Of a stretch of DNA of 64,000 nucleotides, positions 11,916 through 23,459 are shown in pieces; within the stretch, counting starts at the first letter, position 1; each line of letters starts with the position of its first letter. A program made the translations under genes and the position numbers. The notes under the pieces were generated by a model, which worked only from the letters and a program-made list of their open reading frames with translations, ran no database searches and was not told where the DNA came from. The DNA comes from Brachionus manjavacas (taxonomy: Eukaryota > Rotifera > Eurotatoria > Ploima > Brachionidae): the NCBI GenBank assembly GCA_019054805.1, contig JAHQIY010000003.1:3968001-4032000 (forward strand), given 5' to 3'.

Positions 11916-12900
11916 AGTTTGAACTTTTTCTTTAATTTTTTAATGAAACGGGTTAAGACAAAGTTTTCGGACTAAGTTTGTGTTGTCATAACTTCCTAAT
12001 TTAAAATGCAATTCTCAGAGCTTGTTAAGTAAAAACAGTATTGCTACGACACTTGTCTTTTGGGTTCATTTACGTAAATTTACCTAAAATTACTAATTTT
12101 ACTGTAAAAGTAAAAAGGGTCAAAATTTCTTCTTAATTTGCTAATAATTTTCGGTAATTTTTTACCTATTAATGATTCGAACAATTCCCAACCCATCTGT
12201 TTAACAGCCTCATAAAAAGCTCTTAAATTTTTTTTTTTTAATATTATTCTAATTTCTGATTTATAACTTAAAAAAATTGCCTAAATTTTTATTCATTAAA
12301 TAGTTAATTTTATTACTATTTATTTTTTTTAAATATTTAAAAAAAATCTGGGGTTGATAAATTTTATCCTAATAAATTTATTAGTTAATTTTATGAACAA
12401 ACAAAATTTATACTTATAATAATTTGGTCAGAAAATTGACTTGTACTATGCGACAAAAAATTGCCCAAAATTTAATTTTAAAATTTTCTTTAAATTTATT
12501 TATTTGAATACTTAAAAAAACAATTCCAATCTATTCTTGAATTAATTAAATTCATAGAATGAAATATTTATCATTCAAACTAATTTTAAAAAATTATTCT
12601 TAATTTTACCCATATTTTAAAATGTTTGCAAAATTTTACTCGTAATTTTGTCGACTAAAATTGTTCTATTGTACAAGAGCATTTTTCTTGATCATAAACA
12701 TTACCAAAAAAAAACTTTTAGCAATACCAAATTTTAGAAAAATTTTATAATCAAAAATAAATTACAGATCGAAATTTTAAGAAAGTGAATTTTGATCATA
12801 AAACTGACCTTCAAATTAACCAGCCCAAAAAATCTAAGGTCACTTAAAAAAATTCTTTATGTATAACCGTCCAAAATTACAAAATGTCCAAAATTACCGT
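11916..12900. other. AT-rich spacer with faint repeats
   Basis: No gene. A stretch near 12,060-12,200 is rich in TTACC/GGTAA words. It resembles the spacer sequence at 28.88-29.0 and 40.36-40.5 kb, but the match is too weak to assign a family. Confidence 0.4.
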
Positions 12901-13277
12901 CGTAATTTGGTTTTGTGAAATTCAGTACAAAATGAAAGAGAGAACAGAAAAAATGTAAAAAAAATTGAATAACTTTTTTTTCAAAAGGTTTAAATTTAGT
13001 TCTGTAAATGCAATAGTGCAACTTTCAAAGTTGCATCAAATATCAAAGCCTGCTAAATTTGCAGAGTTACGCAGAAATTAAATTTCAATATAATCGAGTG
13101 TGGTGCATTTTGCAGAGATTCTGCAAACGATAAGCAGACTTTTACAGTTGATGCAACTTTGAATGTTGCACCATGCTGCATTTACAGAATTAATTTTAAA
13201 CTTTTAGATAAAAAAATATTAACTTTTTAAATCTTTGTTCTGTTCTTTTGTACTGAACTTCACAAAACCCGTAATTT
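12901..13277. mobile_element. Fold-back MITE with 8-bp target duplication
   Basis: An inverted-repeat element at 12909-13269. The ends read GGTTTTGTGAAATTCAGTAC on the left and, on the reverse strand, GGTTTTGTGAAGTTCAGTAC on the right. The arms stay similar over most of their length, including the inner GTTGCATCAA blocks. Identical 8-bp direct repeats CGTAATTT flank it (12901-12908, 13270-13277). An 8-bp duplication fits hAT-type transposition; no transposase is present. Confidence 0.8.
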
Positions 13278-13324
13278 TTAATGTAATTTTATCAAAATTA
13301 ATTCGTAATAGTCTTTTTTCCAGA

Positions 13325-13620
13325 ATCACGCTTCACTCAGATTTCTCATAGTAGACTTTTATCAAGTTAACTATCTTCTGTGGCATGCCATAAGATCTTA
13401 ATATGGCCAATAAGGTTTCTCTGTCTATACTATCAAAGGCTTTCTTGAAGTCAATGAAGTTTAGAAACAGCTATTCTATTCCAGACTTTGCTCTATGATG
13501 TTCTTAATTAGAAATATCTGGTCTATGCATCCTCTATCTAGTCTAAATCCTGCTTGTTATTCTCTTAGTATAGCATCCAAAGAGTTCCTGTACTTCAGAA
13601 CGCCTTGCTTGCTATTGCTA
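13325..13620 (-). mobile_element. Reverse-transcriptase fragment of an RTE-like LINE
   Basis: Reverse translation of 13470-13330 gives FIDFKKAFDSIDRETL followed by a GMPQKIVNLIK segment. Just upstream on the same strand, QAGFRLDRGCIDQI is followed by a broken frame. These are RT domain blocks of RTE-type elements and differ from the L2/CR1-like copies elsewhere in the window. Only a short internal piece remains, with an in-frame stop. Confidence 0.75.
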
Positions 13621-14112
13621 GCAGTGTTATTCTTCGCGAATAACATTGCTATCGTTTTTAAAAATTCAAAGGTATCTTTTATATTTGTGGTGAAATACTG
13701 GACACAAATAAAAAAATTTAATGGATTATGTTTTATTTCTTAATAGATATGAATATTTTTGACTATTTTATTTTTGAAAAAATTACCAATTGATATCTGT
13801 ATATATTTTAAATAATAAAAACTGGAAATTTTGTTGGGATTTGAAATTGAAATAAAATGAAGGGTTTATGTATCTTTTATAGCCTAAAATAAACATTTTT
13901 TTAATCTAAAGTAAATTAAAGAAAAATTGTAATTTAATCAGAAAATTTTACCAAAATTAATTTATAAAACAGAGTAATAAAATATGCATTATTCCAATCT
14001 TTGTCTCACATTACACTAGCCATTAATTTTTATCCCTTTTTAAACATTCATAGCTTCTAAACTTGTATAAATATTAACTTGAAGGTTTGAATTCATATAT
14101 CTTTTAAAAAAA
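13621..14112. other. AT-rich region upstream of beta-helix gene
   Basis: Nothing recognised beyond AT-rich sequence. Confidence 0.4.
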
Positions 14113-17100
14113 ATGAAAATTTTTATGCTATTGTCTTTAATAGCTTTGACAAGAGCTGTGGAAGTTCATGTCTCAACCACTTTAGAGCTTAAAAATGCAT
14201 TAAGCAGAGCTAATCCAGGTGATTCGATCATCATGGCAGATGGTGTGTATGAAGGCCCAGTGCGAATTACTCGAAGTGGCACATCTTCTAATTCAATAAC
14301 CCTTTACGGTTCAAAACAAGCTTATATCAAGAGTAGCGGATATGGAATACATTTGCAAGCAAATTTTTGGGTATTAAAAAGATTTACAGTCAAAGATTGT
14401 AAAAAAGGAGTTATTTTAGACTCAGCGAATTTTAATGTAATGGACAATTTAGCTGTTCATCACATAAATGAAGAAGCAATTCATTTACGCTACGCAAGCT
14501 CGGATAACACAATCCAAAATTGCATCATTAAAAACACTGGCTTGACCAATCCTGGTATTGGTGAAGGGGTGTATGTTGGGTCTTCTTTGAGCCACTGGGT
14601 TAACAATAAACCAGATTTATCAAACAGAAACAAAATTTTAAAAAATAGATTTGGTCCTTACATTTCAGCGGAGGCTATAGATATCAAAGAAGGATCGGAA
14701 AGCAATCTTATTGAAGGAAATACATTCGATGGAATTGGAATGAGCGGAGCAAATTATGCTGATTCATGGGTTGATGTTAAAGGAGCAAAAAACATCATTC
14801 GTAATAATGTGGGAAATTACTCGTTGCTAGATGGTTTTCAGGTAAATAAAAGAAAATTAGTGTTTTGGCATTGCGAATTTTTGATTAAAACAAACGCCAC
14901 AAAAAATGGAAAAATCCAATAACTTTTTTTTCCAAGGTCCACAAATGTTTTAGTAAATTAAATCAGATAAAAAAGACTTAACAGTATAATGAAGCTTCTG
15001 CAAATACTTAACAATTATTTTACAATGCAAATTTGAAACCAAAATTAAGAACAAACTAAAATTGTCACAACTTTTTTTCTAATAGCTGAATCAAGTTTCT
15101 TAAAATTCTATCAGATCATACGGTTTTTGTATCATGAATTCTTAGTATAAAATTTAAATTAAAATCTTTAAAATACAAAAAAAATATCATGCAACTTCAG
15201 GTCAATTTCTTTTGCATTAATTGAAAACTAGAAATAAAGCGTACTTAAGTTTCCCCGTTTGTTCTTAAGTAAAATTTAATAAATTTCTAGCAAAATCTCT
15301 TGTTTTTGGTGAACTTTTGTTCAGATTTTAGTTAGAGAAAACTAGATATAACTGGTGATGCATAAGTAAATGGACAAAAATTAAAAGCGAATATCTCAAA
15401 AAATAAAAATTATTTTTTTTATTTTGTAAAGAATTTTTTTAAATAGAATTATGATTTTTAAATAATGAAAAAACTCTATCGTGGCCGATTTTTCTGAGCT
15501 TTGCTTTGACCCCGGCCAAAACCGATTTCACAAAATTTAAGTCGAATTTCGGTTGATATCCTTGGTCACATAATTTTATATTTTCGTTCCTCCATGTTGT
15601 GTTTTCCATAGATTAATGAGCAGATGCTAAGTCAGGCCAAAAAATGTAGTTAAGATCTTGATGATACTCATTGTTTAAATGGGAAGAGACGTTTATTCAA
15701 GCATTCGTGGATATAAATGCTCAAATTAATGGCAACGGACTTTGATAGTCGAAAAAAAGGCTTAGACATACCTCGATTAGATATGGCTTTCCAAACAAGC
15801 ACCTTCATTGGAAAATTCTCTTTTCCAGCAAATCGGACACTGTCAGGACAAGTAGACTTGTTATTTGTGCAATATCCAGCATTTCCCGGCATGCTGTTGC
15901 CCGCCATTGTAAAATACTTTTCTTTGTCCAAAATTAGCAAACATGGTGAACGATAAAGCATATTTGAAAGTATTTTCCACAAGATTTTGTCATTTGTGAA
16001 ATCTTATTTTTGACTACTTTTCGAAAAGCCTCTAGTTCAGACACAGAAAGTCCCATTAAAATTTTTTTTTGTAATTTAATAGCTAATGTTTAGTAGTTCA
16101 TAAATACATATATATAGAGGATCACCTGATCATTTGCATGATCGGGCAAGTTAACTTAACTCTGGTCCATTTACTAATGCATCACCCGTTATTGACATTT
16201 GCGTTTGGGTTAATTTTATTGAGAGAATTGTTAAAATAAATTGAAAAAAAACGAGGTTTGTGGCGTAATGCCACTCAAATGTGACTGATTTGTATGGGTT
16301 TGACATATTCGAACAATAAAAAACGACAGAAAAAAACAGAGGGTTCTGCAAAAATTGGACACGGAACTAAGAAGAGAACACAGAAGGACATGAAAGTATT
16401 TTTTAGTAATTAAAAAAGATGGTCGTAAAAGCTTAACTTTTTGAAGAACAAAAATTCAGTTCAATGAGTTGACTTTTTTTAAAGTTATTTTGAGTCAAAA
16501 TTTATGAATTGTAAAAAAAAGTTTGTATTATTTAAAAAAAAAAAGATTTTTGTTTAGAATTTCACATTTGTGTGCATTTTCATTAATTGCTGAGTATTTT
16601 CAGAAGCTTTATTTTGCTGAGCTGCGGTGAAGTTAGAAGTATAAATATTAAAGCAAAACAAAATATTTAAAAAAAAATATGAATAATTTCTAACATAAAA
16701 ATCAAAATCAAGTATTATTAAGTCAGAAAATTGTCTAAAAAAACATATGATTATGAATTTTTTTAAAATGTTTATAAATAATGGAACAAAATAGGGATTA
16801 AATCTAATAAAATATGTTTTTTTACAGTTTTTGCTCCAATTTTAACGCCGCTGATATATCAAAAATAAAATTAAAAATTGAAAAAAAATTTATTGAATTT
16901 TTCATTTTTTGTAGTGTTTAGTTGATCTAAAATCCACAATGCCTTATATTTTGCATAAATTTTTTTAGATTCATAAAGTGAGTGGAAGTGTATCAAACAG
17001 CGCATGTAATAATGAATTCAGAAATAATTTTTGCTCTAAGCTAAATTCAAAGGGTGTTTGTGTAAACTTATACAAAAATAACTGTTCAAACACAAATATC

Positions 17101-17118
17101 AATAATGTAAAGTCTTAA
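14113..17118 (+). CDS. Secreted right-handed beta-helix protein
   Basis: Two exons, 14113-14841 and 16969-17118, joined in phase 0 across a GT/AG intron of 2127 bp, encode 292 residues. The start gives a clean signal peptide (residues 1-15, cut near LTRA). Repeating coils with I-x-N and N-x-I steps follow, e.g. DNTIQNCIIKN, NKILKNRF and KNIIRNNVGN, characteristic of parallel beta-helix folds of polysaccharide lyases, pectinases and related proteins. The second exon adds IHKVSG, FRNNFC and a Cys-rich tail ending in a stop. A polysaccharide-degrading role is plausible, but no catalytic site could be fixed. This domain type is mostly bacterial or fungal, so horizontal acquisition followed by intron gain is possible. 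A decayed mariner lies within the intron. Confidence 0.8.
15349..16191 (-). mobile_element. Decayed Tc1/mariner-type DNA transposon
   Basis: Terminal inverted repeats of about 26 bp read AACTGGTGATGCATAAGTAA at the left and, on the reverse strand, AACGGGTGATGCATTAGTAA at the right. The element is 15351-16189, flanked by TA on both sides. The reverse strand encodes a transposase fragment (15982-15668) with LDKEKYFT around the first catalytic Asp and KVLVWKAISNRG. Further on is FWPDLASAH around the second Asp, followed by a stop. At 839 bp it is shorter than an intact element and has several breaks. It lies wholly inside the intron of the beta-helix gene. Confidence 0.85.
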
Positions 17119-17289
17119 AATTTTATCAATAAAAGTACTAATTAAATTAATTATAACTTCCATTTAATTAAAATAAAATACCATAAAATCTTGTAAACTA
17201 TCCGACGGCTTTTTAAAAAAATGTTAAGGTTAATTAGAAAAATAACTTTCAAGATATAATATAAGTCTTAAATGAGCCTGAACTGCAGC

Positions 17290-18025
17290 ATGAATAACGC
17301 GAGTTGATCACGCAGAGCGCGTCAACCGAGATTGACGCCCTGTGGCAGTTTTCCAGTCTTTGTTCATTTTGCTCTTGAAGTAGCTTGCTGAAGGGGAGCT
17401 CATAACTTCATCTGGATTTTTATAAAAGTCATGCCTTTGGTTGCAGCATCTCACTATTTCTCTTCTGAAGTATCCTCTATGGTCCCTCTAGCGCAACCTA
17501 GATCTGGTTCTTCGTGGCAATAAATTACATCTGTTTTCAAATTTGAATATTTTTATGAGATCTCTTCTAATTCTCCTTTCGGATAGTAAAGAAAGGCCAA
17601 GATAGTCGCATCTAGCTTTGTTTTTTGGGTCTTTGAGTTTTTGAGATACTTTTGATGCTCTGTGCTGAATTTTTTCCAATGTATTTATGTCTATTTTGTT
17701 AAATAGGCACCAGGCAGGGAATGCAGACTCGACTTAAGATCTGATATATCTAGTGTTTAAGAGTTAAGGGTCTCTGTATAAGAAGTTTCGTTTTCTGTAA
17801 TCTGTTTGCTTTTGGGCGGCCCCATTTACTTGGTGTGATGGTTAAAAGTTGCTTGAGATAAGTATTCCAAATATCGTTCGCATTCAGCCAGATTGATTAG
17901 AAATCTGTTAATTTACTTGTAGTTTTTCATTTTAAAACTGGCTTAGTGCTGGCTTTGTCGATGTGCATAATTTTACTGTTATCAATGTTTAATTTCATTA
18001 ACCAGGTATTTTGCAAAACAAGAAG
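17290..18025 (-). mobile_element. LINE 3' fragment, multiply frameshifted
   Basis: Reverse translation shows LINE blocks in order: a thumb-like segment LMKLNIDNSKIMHIDK (near 17990), a GRPKSKQ-like stretch, EKIQHRASKVSQKL, LSLLSERRIRRDLIKIFKF, then RREIV.CCNQRHDFYKN near 17460-17410. The domain order matches the L2/CR1-like copies, with frame changes between blocks. It abuts the first 5S gene of the cluster. Confidence 0.75.
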
Positions 18026-18051
18026 AAAGTGCTTTTCAAATAAAAAAATAG

Positions 18052-18171
18052 AAGCCTAGAACACCCGGTATTCCCAGGCGGTCACCCATCCAAGTACTAA
18101 CCGGGCTCGACGTTGCTTAACTTCGGTGATCGGACGAGAATCGGTGCATTCAACGTGATATGGTCCTAGAC
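18052..18171 (-). rRNA. 5S rRNA gene, copy a
   Basis: Full-length 5S rRNA (120 bp). It has the internal promoter region, the canonical GGTTAGTACTTGGATGGGTG block on the reverse strand, and a T-run after the 3' end. One change from the local consensus lies in the segment after GCACCG. Forms a divergent pair with copy b 762 bp away. Its 5' side carries hairpin copy 1 in the opposite direction. Confidence 0.95.
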
Positions 18172-18389
18172 ATTTTTAATATCTTTTTTTATACTTTTTA
18201 AATTGTTCTTTTCGATAAATAAAAATATAAATTATATACGATTTTATTTCATTCAAAAAATAAATTATTCATAATTTTAATTCTAATCTTAAAATAGTAT
18301 AAAATATAAAAGTTAATACGAAATATTTTGAAAACTTTTTGAATCAAAATATATAAGTATCTGTTTCAATTGTTTGATATTCACATAAA

Positions 18390-18529
18390 AGTTTTATAAC
18401 TTATATTAAGAAGTATGTATCTTTTAAATAAAACAAAATAAACCGACTACTTCGATGATGAATGCATCGATTGAACAATTGTCTTAAATTAAGATATTGC
18501 TTTCGATTCGAAGCAGAGAAGTAGTTTTT
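18390..18529 (+). repeat. 5S-linked hairpin element, copy 1 (candidate small RNA)
   Basis: Core 18445-18529 has outer arms GACTACTTC and GAAGTAGTT, and nested GCATCGATT and ATTCGAAGC arms. It ends in TTTTT. The upstream block containing AAGTATGTATCTTTTA (from 18411) is conserved among copies. It lies 274 bp from 5S copy a, on its 5' side, pointing away from it. Confidence 0.5.
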
Positions 18530-18933
18530 ATTAATGAAAATTTAAATGAAATTGAATTTTAATGATTTTACTAAATTCAAATGGTGGGAATTGAAAATAA
18601 TCAAACAATTTTAAATCTTTAGGATATTTATGAATTTTTGATAGGTTTTAAATTCCATTTTTTAAATTCTTTTAAATTAAAAAGAGGAAACTTTTATATC
18701 TTTTAACTTTTTCATTTTATCCTTTTTCAAATGACATTTTAGACTAAATAATTCTTAAACGATGAAATTTCCAAAAATTTTAAATAAATTTTGAATCTTT
18801 AAGAAATAAATCGATTTTTTAGAAATGTTTTAAAAATAAATTTTATTCTTTTTTTAAAATTAGATTATAAATTATGTATAATTTATAATTTGAATTGAAA
18901 AATTTAAATAAAATCAAAAAAGAGCCATAAAAT

Positions 18934-19053
18934 GTCTAGGACCATATCACGTTGAATGCACCGGTTCTCGTCCGATCACCGAAGTTAAGCAACGTCGAGC
19001 CCGGTTAGTACTTGGATGGGTGACCGCCTGGGAATACCGGGTGTTCTAGGCTT
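18934..19053 (+). rRNA. 5S rRNA gene, copy b
   Basis: Consensus 5S gene, 120 bp, followed by a C-interrupted T-run. Its 5' flank resembles that of copy e (inverted relation), while its 3' flank resembles copies a and n. Confidence 0.95.
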
Positions 19054-19589
19054 CTTTTTTTTTATTGAAAAGGAAATTTTTTTTTGTTAAAAATTAATTA
19101 CACTGTTGATCTGATAAAATATATTGGCTAGAAATTTTTAAAATTTAGATAAGACTGAATACCACACATAGCTTTATATTTTTGAATATCCCCATGTATC
19201 CACAATTTAAATTGCCAATTTCTATTTAAATTTTTTTTTTAATAATCACTTCGGGATTTTCCGGAAAAATTTCAGAGGATTATTTTTAACTGAGTTTTTA
19301 TATTAATTATTTGAAATAATTGTCAAAATTTTTATAAAATAAAATAATAATGGATTCATAATAATTAATTATTAATTATTAATAAATTAAAAATATTCAG
19401 TTTGAAACATTCAGTTCTGTGCTTAGCTAAATCTCCATCAGAAAAATATAAAAAAAATAATAATGTTTAAGAAATAAAGAAATTATTAATCGCCGAAGTT
19501 GTGATATTTTTTTGAATCATATTTTGATTATTTTTGAAAGAGAAAATTTAAAATTTATTATTTTTTTAAATAAAAAAAATTCAAAAAGA

Positions 19590-19709
19590 AAGCCTAGAAC
19601 ACCCGGTATTCCCAGGCGGTCACCCATCCAAGTACTAACCGGGCTCGACGTTGCTTAACTTCGGTGATCGGACGAGAACCGGTGCATTCAACGTGATATG
19701 GTCCTAGAC
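19590..19709 (-). rRNA. 5S rRNA gene, copy c
   Basis: Consensus 5S gene. Left boundary of the 1.85-kb cassette that recurs inverted at 49.34-51.20 kb. The sequence outside this copy differs from that outside the matching copy n. Confidence 0.95.
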
Positions 19710-20888
19710 ATTTTTTCTCTCTTTTTTTATCATTTTTAAATTGTCCTTTTCAATAAATAAAAATATAAAGTAAATTCGAAATATCTTAGAATATTTTTGA
19801 ATCATTTTTAATATATCTCTTTTTTGATCCTAATTATAAATTATTTATTTTAATTTTAAAAAAGAAAACAATTTAAAAATGGTTTAATTTTTTCTTTTTG
19901 AATTAAAAAATGTATCCAATTTTGAACTAGCATTGAAAAAGTGCGATGTTTGAAATAGTTTTATCATTTTCAAAATAAAAATTATTTTAAGTTATTATTG
20001 CAAGCATTTTATTTTATCAGAAATTAAATTCTTTATTGAAATAGAATGAGTTTAAATTTATTTTGAAATTTGAAAAAAATTATTGAAAATTCTTTTTTAA
20101 CTTTAAAATAATTCATTTATTTATTTTTTACCAAGCAAATGCTCCTTTAGAATAAAAACATGAGAAAAAACTAAAAATAAAGTAATATAAAATAAAAGAA
20201 AAAATGAATAAAAAGAAAAAAAAGAGAAAATAACAGATAAGTAATTCATTTATAGTTTAAATCCAATAGTTGAAAAACTGGGTCTAGTTGGTTAGGTGAA
20301 CCATGATCGTTATTACCCGAAAACTTTTGGTCTCAGGTTTTTTGAATTATTGGTTCACCCAATTTTTTTGATCAAAATAGAACTTGAGTGAACTAAAATA
20401 GAATTAAATGAACAAATTAAATAAAGCTATTTAATAGAATTCCTATTCTCGAAACTGAAATATAAATAATTTAAAATTTTTTTGTTTTTTTTTTTAATTT
20501 GAAGGAGCTTTAGAAATAGCATTTGCTCTGATCTGGTTTACTTGGAATTACCCTTTCAACAATCCCTAAAACCCAAATGCGCTCTCTGTTTAAATCTTTG
20601 CCTTTCAGCATAAAATAATAAAAATTAAATTAATTTTTCAACCTTCAAATCAATAATTAGGAATATCAAGACCGAAGATTTTGGTATTTTAGATTAGATT
20701 AACGTAATTGATCGATTTTAACGACATGTCATTATACCTGGGTATTCAGAATTAACGACAGGGACATGTCGTTATGTACATACCGACATTTAAAATTAAT
20801 CAAATTTTTAATTAAAATCATTTGAATCAAGTGAAATCCTTAAGTTCTTTCAACTAATATAAAATTCGATTTCATGTTAGTTTTTATT

Positions 20889-21160
20889 TAAATACTACTT
20901 CTCTGCTTCGATTCGAAAATATTATCTTAATTTAAGACAATTGTTCAATCGTTGCATTCTTCATTGAAGTAGTTGGGTTATTTTGTATTAAGTAAAAGGT
21001 TCATACTTCTAAATATAAGTTATAAAACTTTAAAGTGAAGATTAAACAATTAAAAAAAAAAAAAAAATAACATATGATTTACAATTCGTTCAAGTTTTTT
21101 TGTTTTAACTTTTAGATTTTATTCTTTTTTGTCATTAAAATTTGAAATATGAAAAATTTT
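20889..21160 (-). repeat. 5S-linked hairpin element, copy 7, with inverted-repeat arm
   Basis: Hairpin core 20889-20974 in reverse orientation, 345 bp from 5S copy d on its 5' side and divergent from it. With its flank it forms the left arm of an inverted repeat around copy d; the right arm is 21495-21745. Nearly identical to copy 6 through the cassette duplication. Confidence 0.5.
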
Positions 21161-21318
21161 TTTTTAAATTGTAAAATTAAATATGGATCAAAAATAGAGG
21201 TTAAAATGTTATGATTAAATTAAATAGATTATCGCCAATTTTTGATATTTTTTTGAATCATGTTTTGATTATTTTTGAATAAATAAGTTTAAATAAAATC
21301 AATAAAGAGAGAAAAAAT

Positions 21319-21438
21319 GTCTAGGACCATATCACGTTGAATGCACTGGTTCTCGTCCGATCACCGAAGTTAAGCAACGTCGAGCCCGGTTAGTACTTGG
21401 ATGGGTGACCGCCTGGGAATACCGGGTGTTCTAGGCTT
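21319..21438 (+). rRNA. 5S rRNA gene, copy d
   Basis: 5S gene with one change (CACTGG for CACCGG), followed by a T-run. Its 5' flank is shared with copy f, its 3' flank with copy l. Confidence 0.95.
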
Positions 21439-21494
21439 TTTTTTTTAGTTTTTTTTTAATTTTTGTATTAAAAAATGAATTATAATTAATTTTA

Positions 21495-21745
21495 ATTTTA
21501 ATGACAAAAAAGAATAAAATCTAAAAGTTAAAACAAAAAAACTTGAACGAATTGTAAATCATATGTTATTAAATTCTTTTTAAACTGTTTAATCTTCACT
21601 TAAAAGTTTTATAACTTAAATATACAAGTATGTCCCTTTTACTTAACACAAAATAATCCATCTACTTCAATGAAGAATGCATCGATTAAACAGTTGTCTT
21701 TTATTAAGCTAACGGTTTAGGATCGAAGCAGAGAAGTAGTTTTAT
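21495..21745 (+). repeat. 5S-linked hairpin element, copy 2, with inverted-repeat arm
   Basis: Core 21658-21743, here on the 3' side of 5S copy d and co-oriented with it. It is the most diverged copy: its inner stem carries several changes (AACGGTTTAGG), but the outer and GCATCGATT arms remain. Confidence 0.45.
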
Positions 21746-22039
21746 AAAAAAAAATTCACTGATTAAATATTAAAAAAATAATAATATATTATCTAAATAT
21801 TTATTTAATTATTCATAAAATAAAAATGATAATTTTTATAAAAAAAATCACAATTTGTATGTTTTGCAAGAAAATTAAAAGCTATTTAAATTTTATATAT
21901 ATTAAACTAAAAATTTTGTTTTTTTCAAAAACTACACTATAAATTATATTATTGAATTCAGCTTTTAATTTTTTTTAGCATTGAATTTTTGAACTTTTTT
22001 CTATTAATCAACTATTAATGTTTTATATTTTTAATCATT

Positions 22040-23190
22040 TTTATATTTTGCTTTAAAAACGTGTCTTGATGACGCATTAAACCTAAGGCTTTCAGTGTTT
22101 GATGCGGATCTAAACGCGTGATTGCGCTATTAGAGCATGCGCTCAAAGTTAAGAATATTATAGCATGGGTGAGATGTACTTTGGTGCATGGTCCAAAGGC
22201 GTGTCTTAACACGTGGTGCAGCATAATCGAACGAGGGAATACGGTATTATCTACATATTTATTTAATAATTTATAAAACAAAAATTTTTTGATATATAAT
22301 TTGAAAAAAAATTCCATCTAAACCAATATAAATCTTTATTACTCAAAACTTTTATTTTATTTTATTTATTATTCTACTGAAAATGGTTTATATTCTCTTT
22401 TTTTCAAGATTTAATTTTCTTCAAAATATATCCTTCTTTTATGTATTTTTCCATTACAGTAGAATCCCTCAAAAGTGAACACTCGCCGTCGCAAGGGATT
22501 TTTGTTCATTCATAGGGCTGTTTACATTTGAGGATGCTCTCACAAAAGTGAACTGTTCACTTTTGTGAGATTAATAAATATTAAGTTAATTTTTGTGTAA
22601 AACAAAAATAAAAATAAAAATAAGACCATGTATTCATTTAAGTATCAGTTGAATGATGATAAAATTAATGCAAAAATTTGAATCTCAAAATTTTATCTCT
22701 AATTAGAAAAATGTCAGCATCCAAGTTGAATAACTATAATAAACTAACCATGGAGGAAAAATTTTTACATTTGATATTTTTAAATATCAAATGTAAAAAT
22801 TATTTTTTTCCCACCAAACACAATCGAAAATCGAAGATTATTTTAAAAATTAAATAAAATATGTATTATAAATTTAAAAGTCATGTTTATTATGAAGATA
22901 TTAAAAAAAATTATTGAATTTAACTGTAAATAAATTTTTTTTTCGAGTTTTTTGTTCACTTTTTTCTAAATTTTTCATGTTCACATACCGAACGTTCACA
23001 TTTGAGGGTGTTCACATTTGAGGGATTTTATGCCATGTAAAAAGATTCATTTTTGTCGGTCGCAAGAAATTTGTGTTCACTTATAGGGCTGTTCACATTT
23101 GAGGATGTTCATTTTGAGAGCTTCTACTGTATTACTTACTGATTCTTTTTAGCTAATTAAATTTAGACTGCATCTTTTTTTAATTAACTT
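22040..23190. repeat. Duplicated GC-richer block A, interrupted by a MITE
   Basis: About 420 bp (22040-22456), continuing at 23130-23190, recurs almost unchanged in the same orientation at 27650-28113. The first 210 bp are unusually GC-rich for the window and can fold. CGCATTAAAC pairs with GTTTGATGCG, CTTTGG with CCAAAG, and CGTGT with ACACG. A reverse-strand frame (22317-22015) spans it but shows no known domain. It could be a structured RNA gene, a SINE-like repeat or a coding relic; I do not recognise it. Confidence 0.6.
22455..23131. mobile_element. Pogo/Tigger-like MITE with empty-site proof
   Basis: Element 22457-23129 (673 bp) has inverted ends CAGTAGAATCCCTCAAAA and, on the reverse strand, CAGTAGAAGCTCTCAAAA. 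TA duplications lie at 22455-22456 and 23130-23131. The paralogous block at 27650-28113 lacks it: there CCAT-TA-TTACTTACTG is continuous, so it is a clean insertion. Internally it has subterminal direct repeats (22489-22545, 23059-23120) and perfect palindromes such as the one around 22765-22800. It has no transposase. Confidence 0.9.
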
Positions 23191-23459
23191 GTGAAGGGAG
23201 TATACCTGAATCTTGTTTCAAAAAATAAAAATAAATGATTATTAATGATTTATAGATTTAAATGATAGAAATGGATTCACAATTATTTTGTTATACCAGA
23301 TCATAAGTTTAAAATTTTTTTCATGATATTAAAAAAAAATATTTGCATTTCATTTGTTTGTAAAAATAAAAGACAAATTTGTATTAAATTTGTTTATTTG
23401 TTAATAATTTTTGTATATTTTTTGTAAATTCCTGAAATTTAGAAATTACTTTATTTAAT
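23132..23459. other. AT-rich 3' flank of the RING-like/WD40 gene
   Basis: AT-rich; no feature beyond the end of the duplicated block. Confidence 0.35.

Larger units (their letters stand above)
19590..21438. repeat. 5S-bounded cassette, inverted twin of 49341-51197
   Basis: This 1849-bp unit runs from 5S copy c (-) to copy d (+). It matches the reverse complement of 49341-51197 throughout, for example around AACGACATGTC motifs at 20.73-20.79 kb versus 50.0-50.07 kb. Outside the bounding 5S genes the two loci differ. A more diverged relative of its middle part is at 38.76-39.42 kb. Confidence 0.85.
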
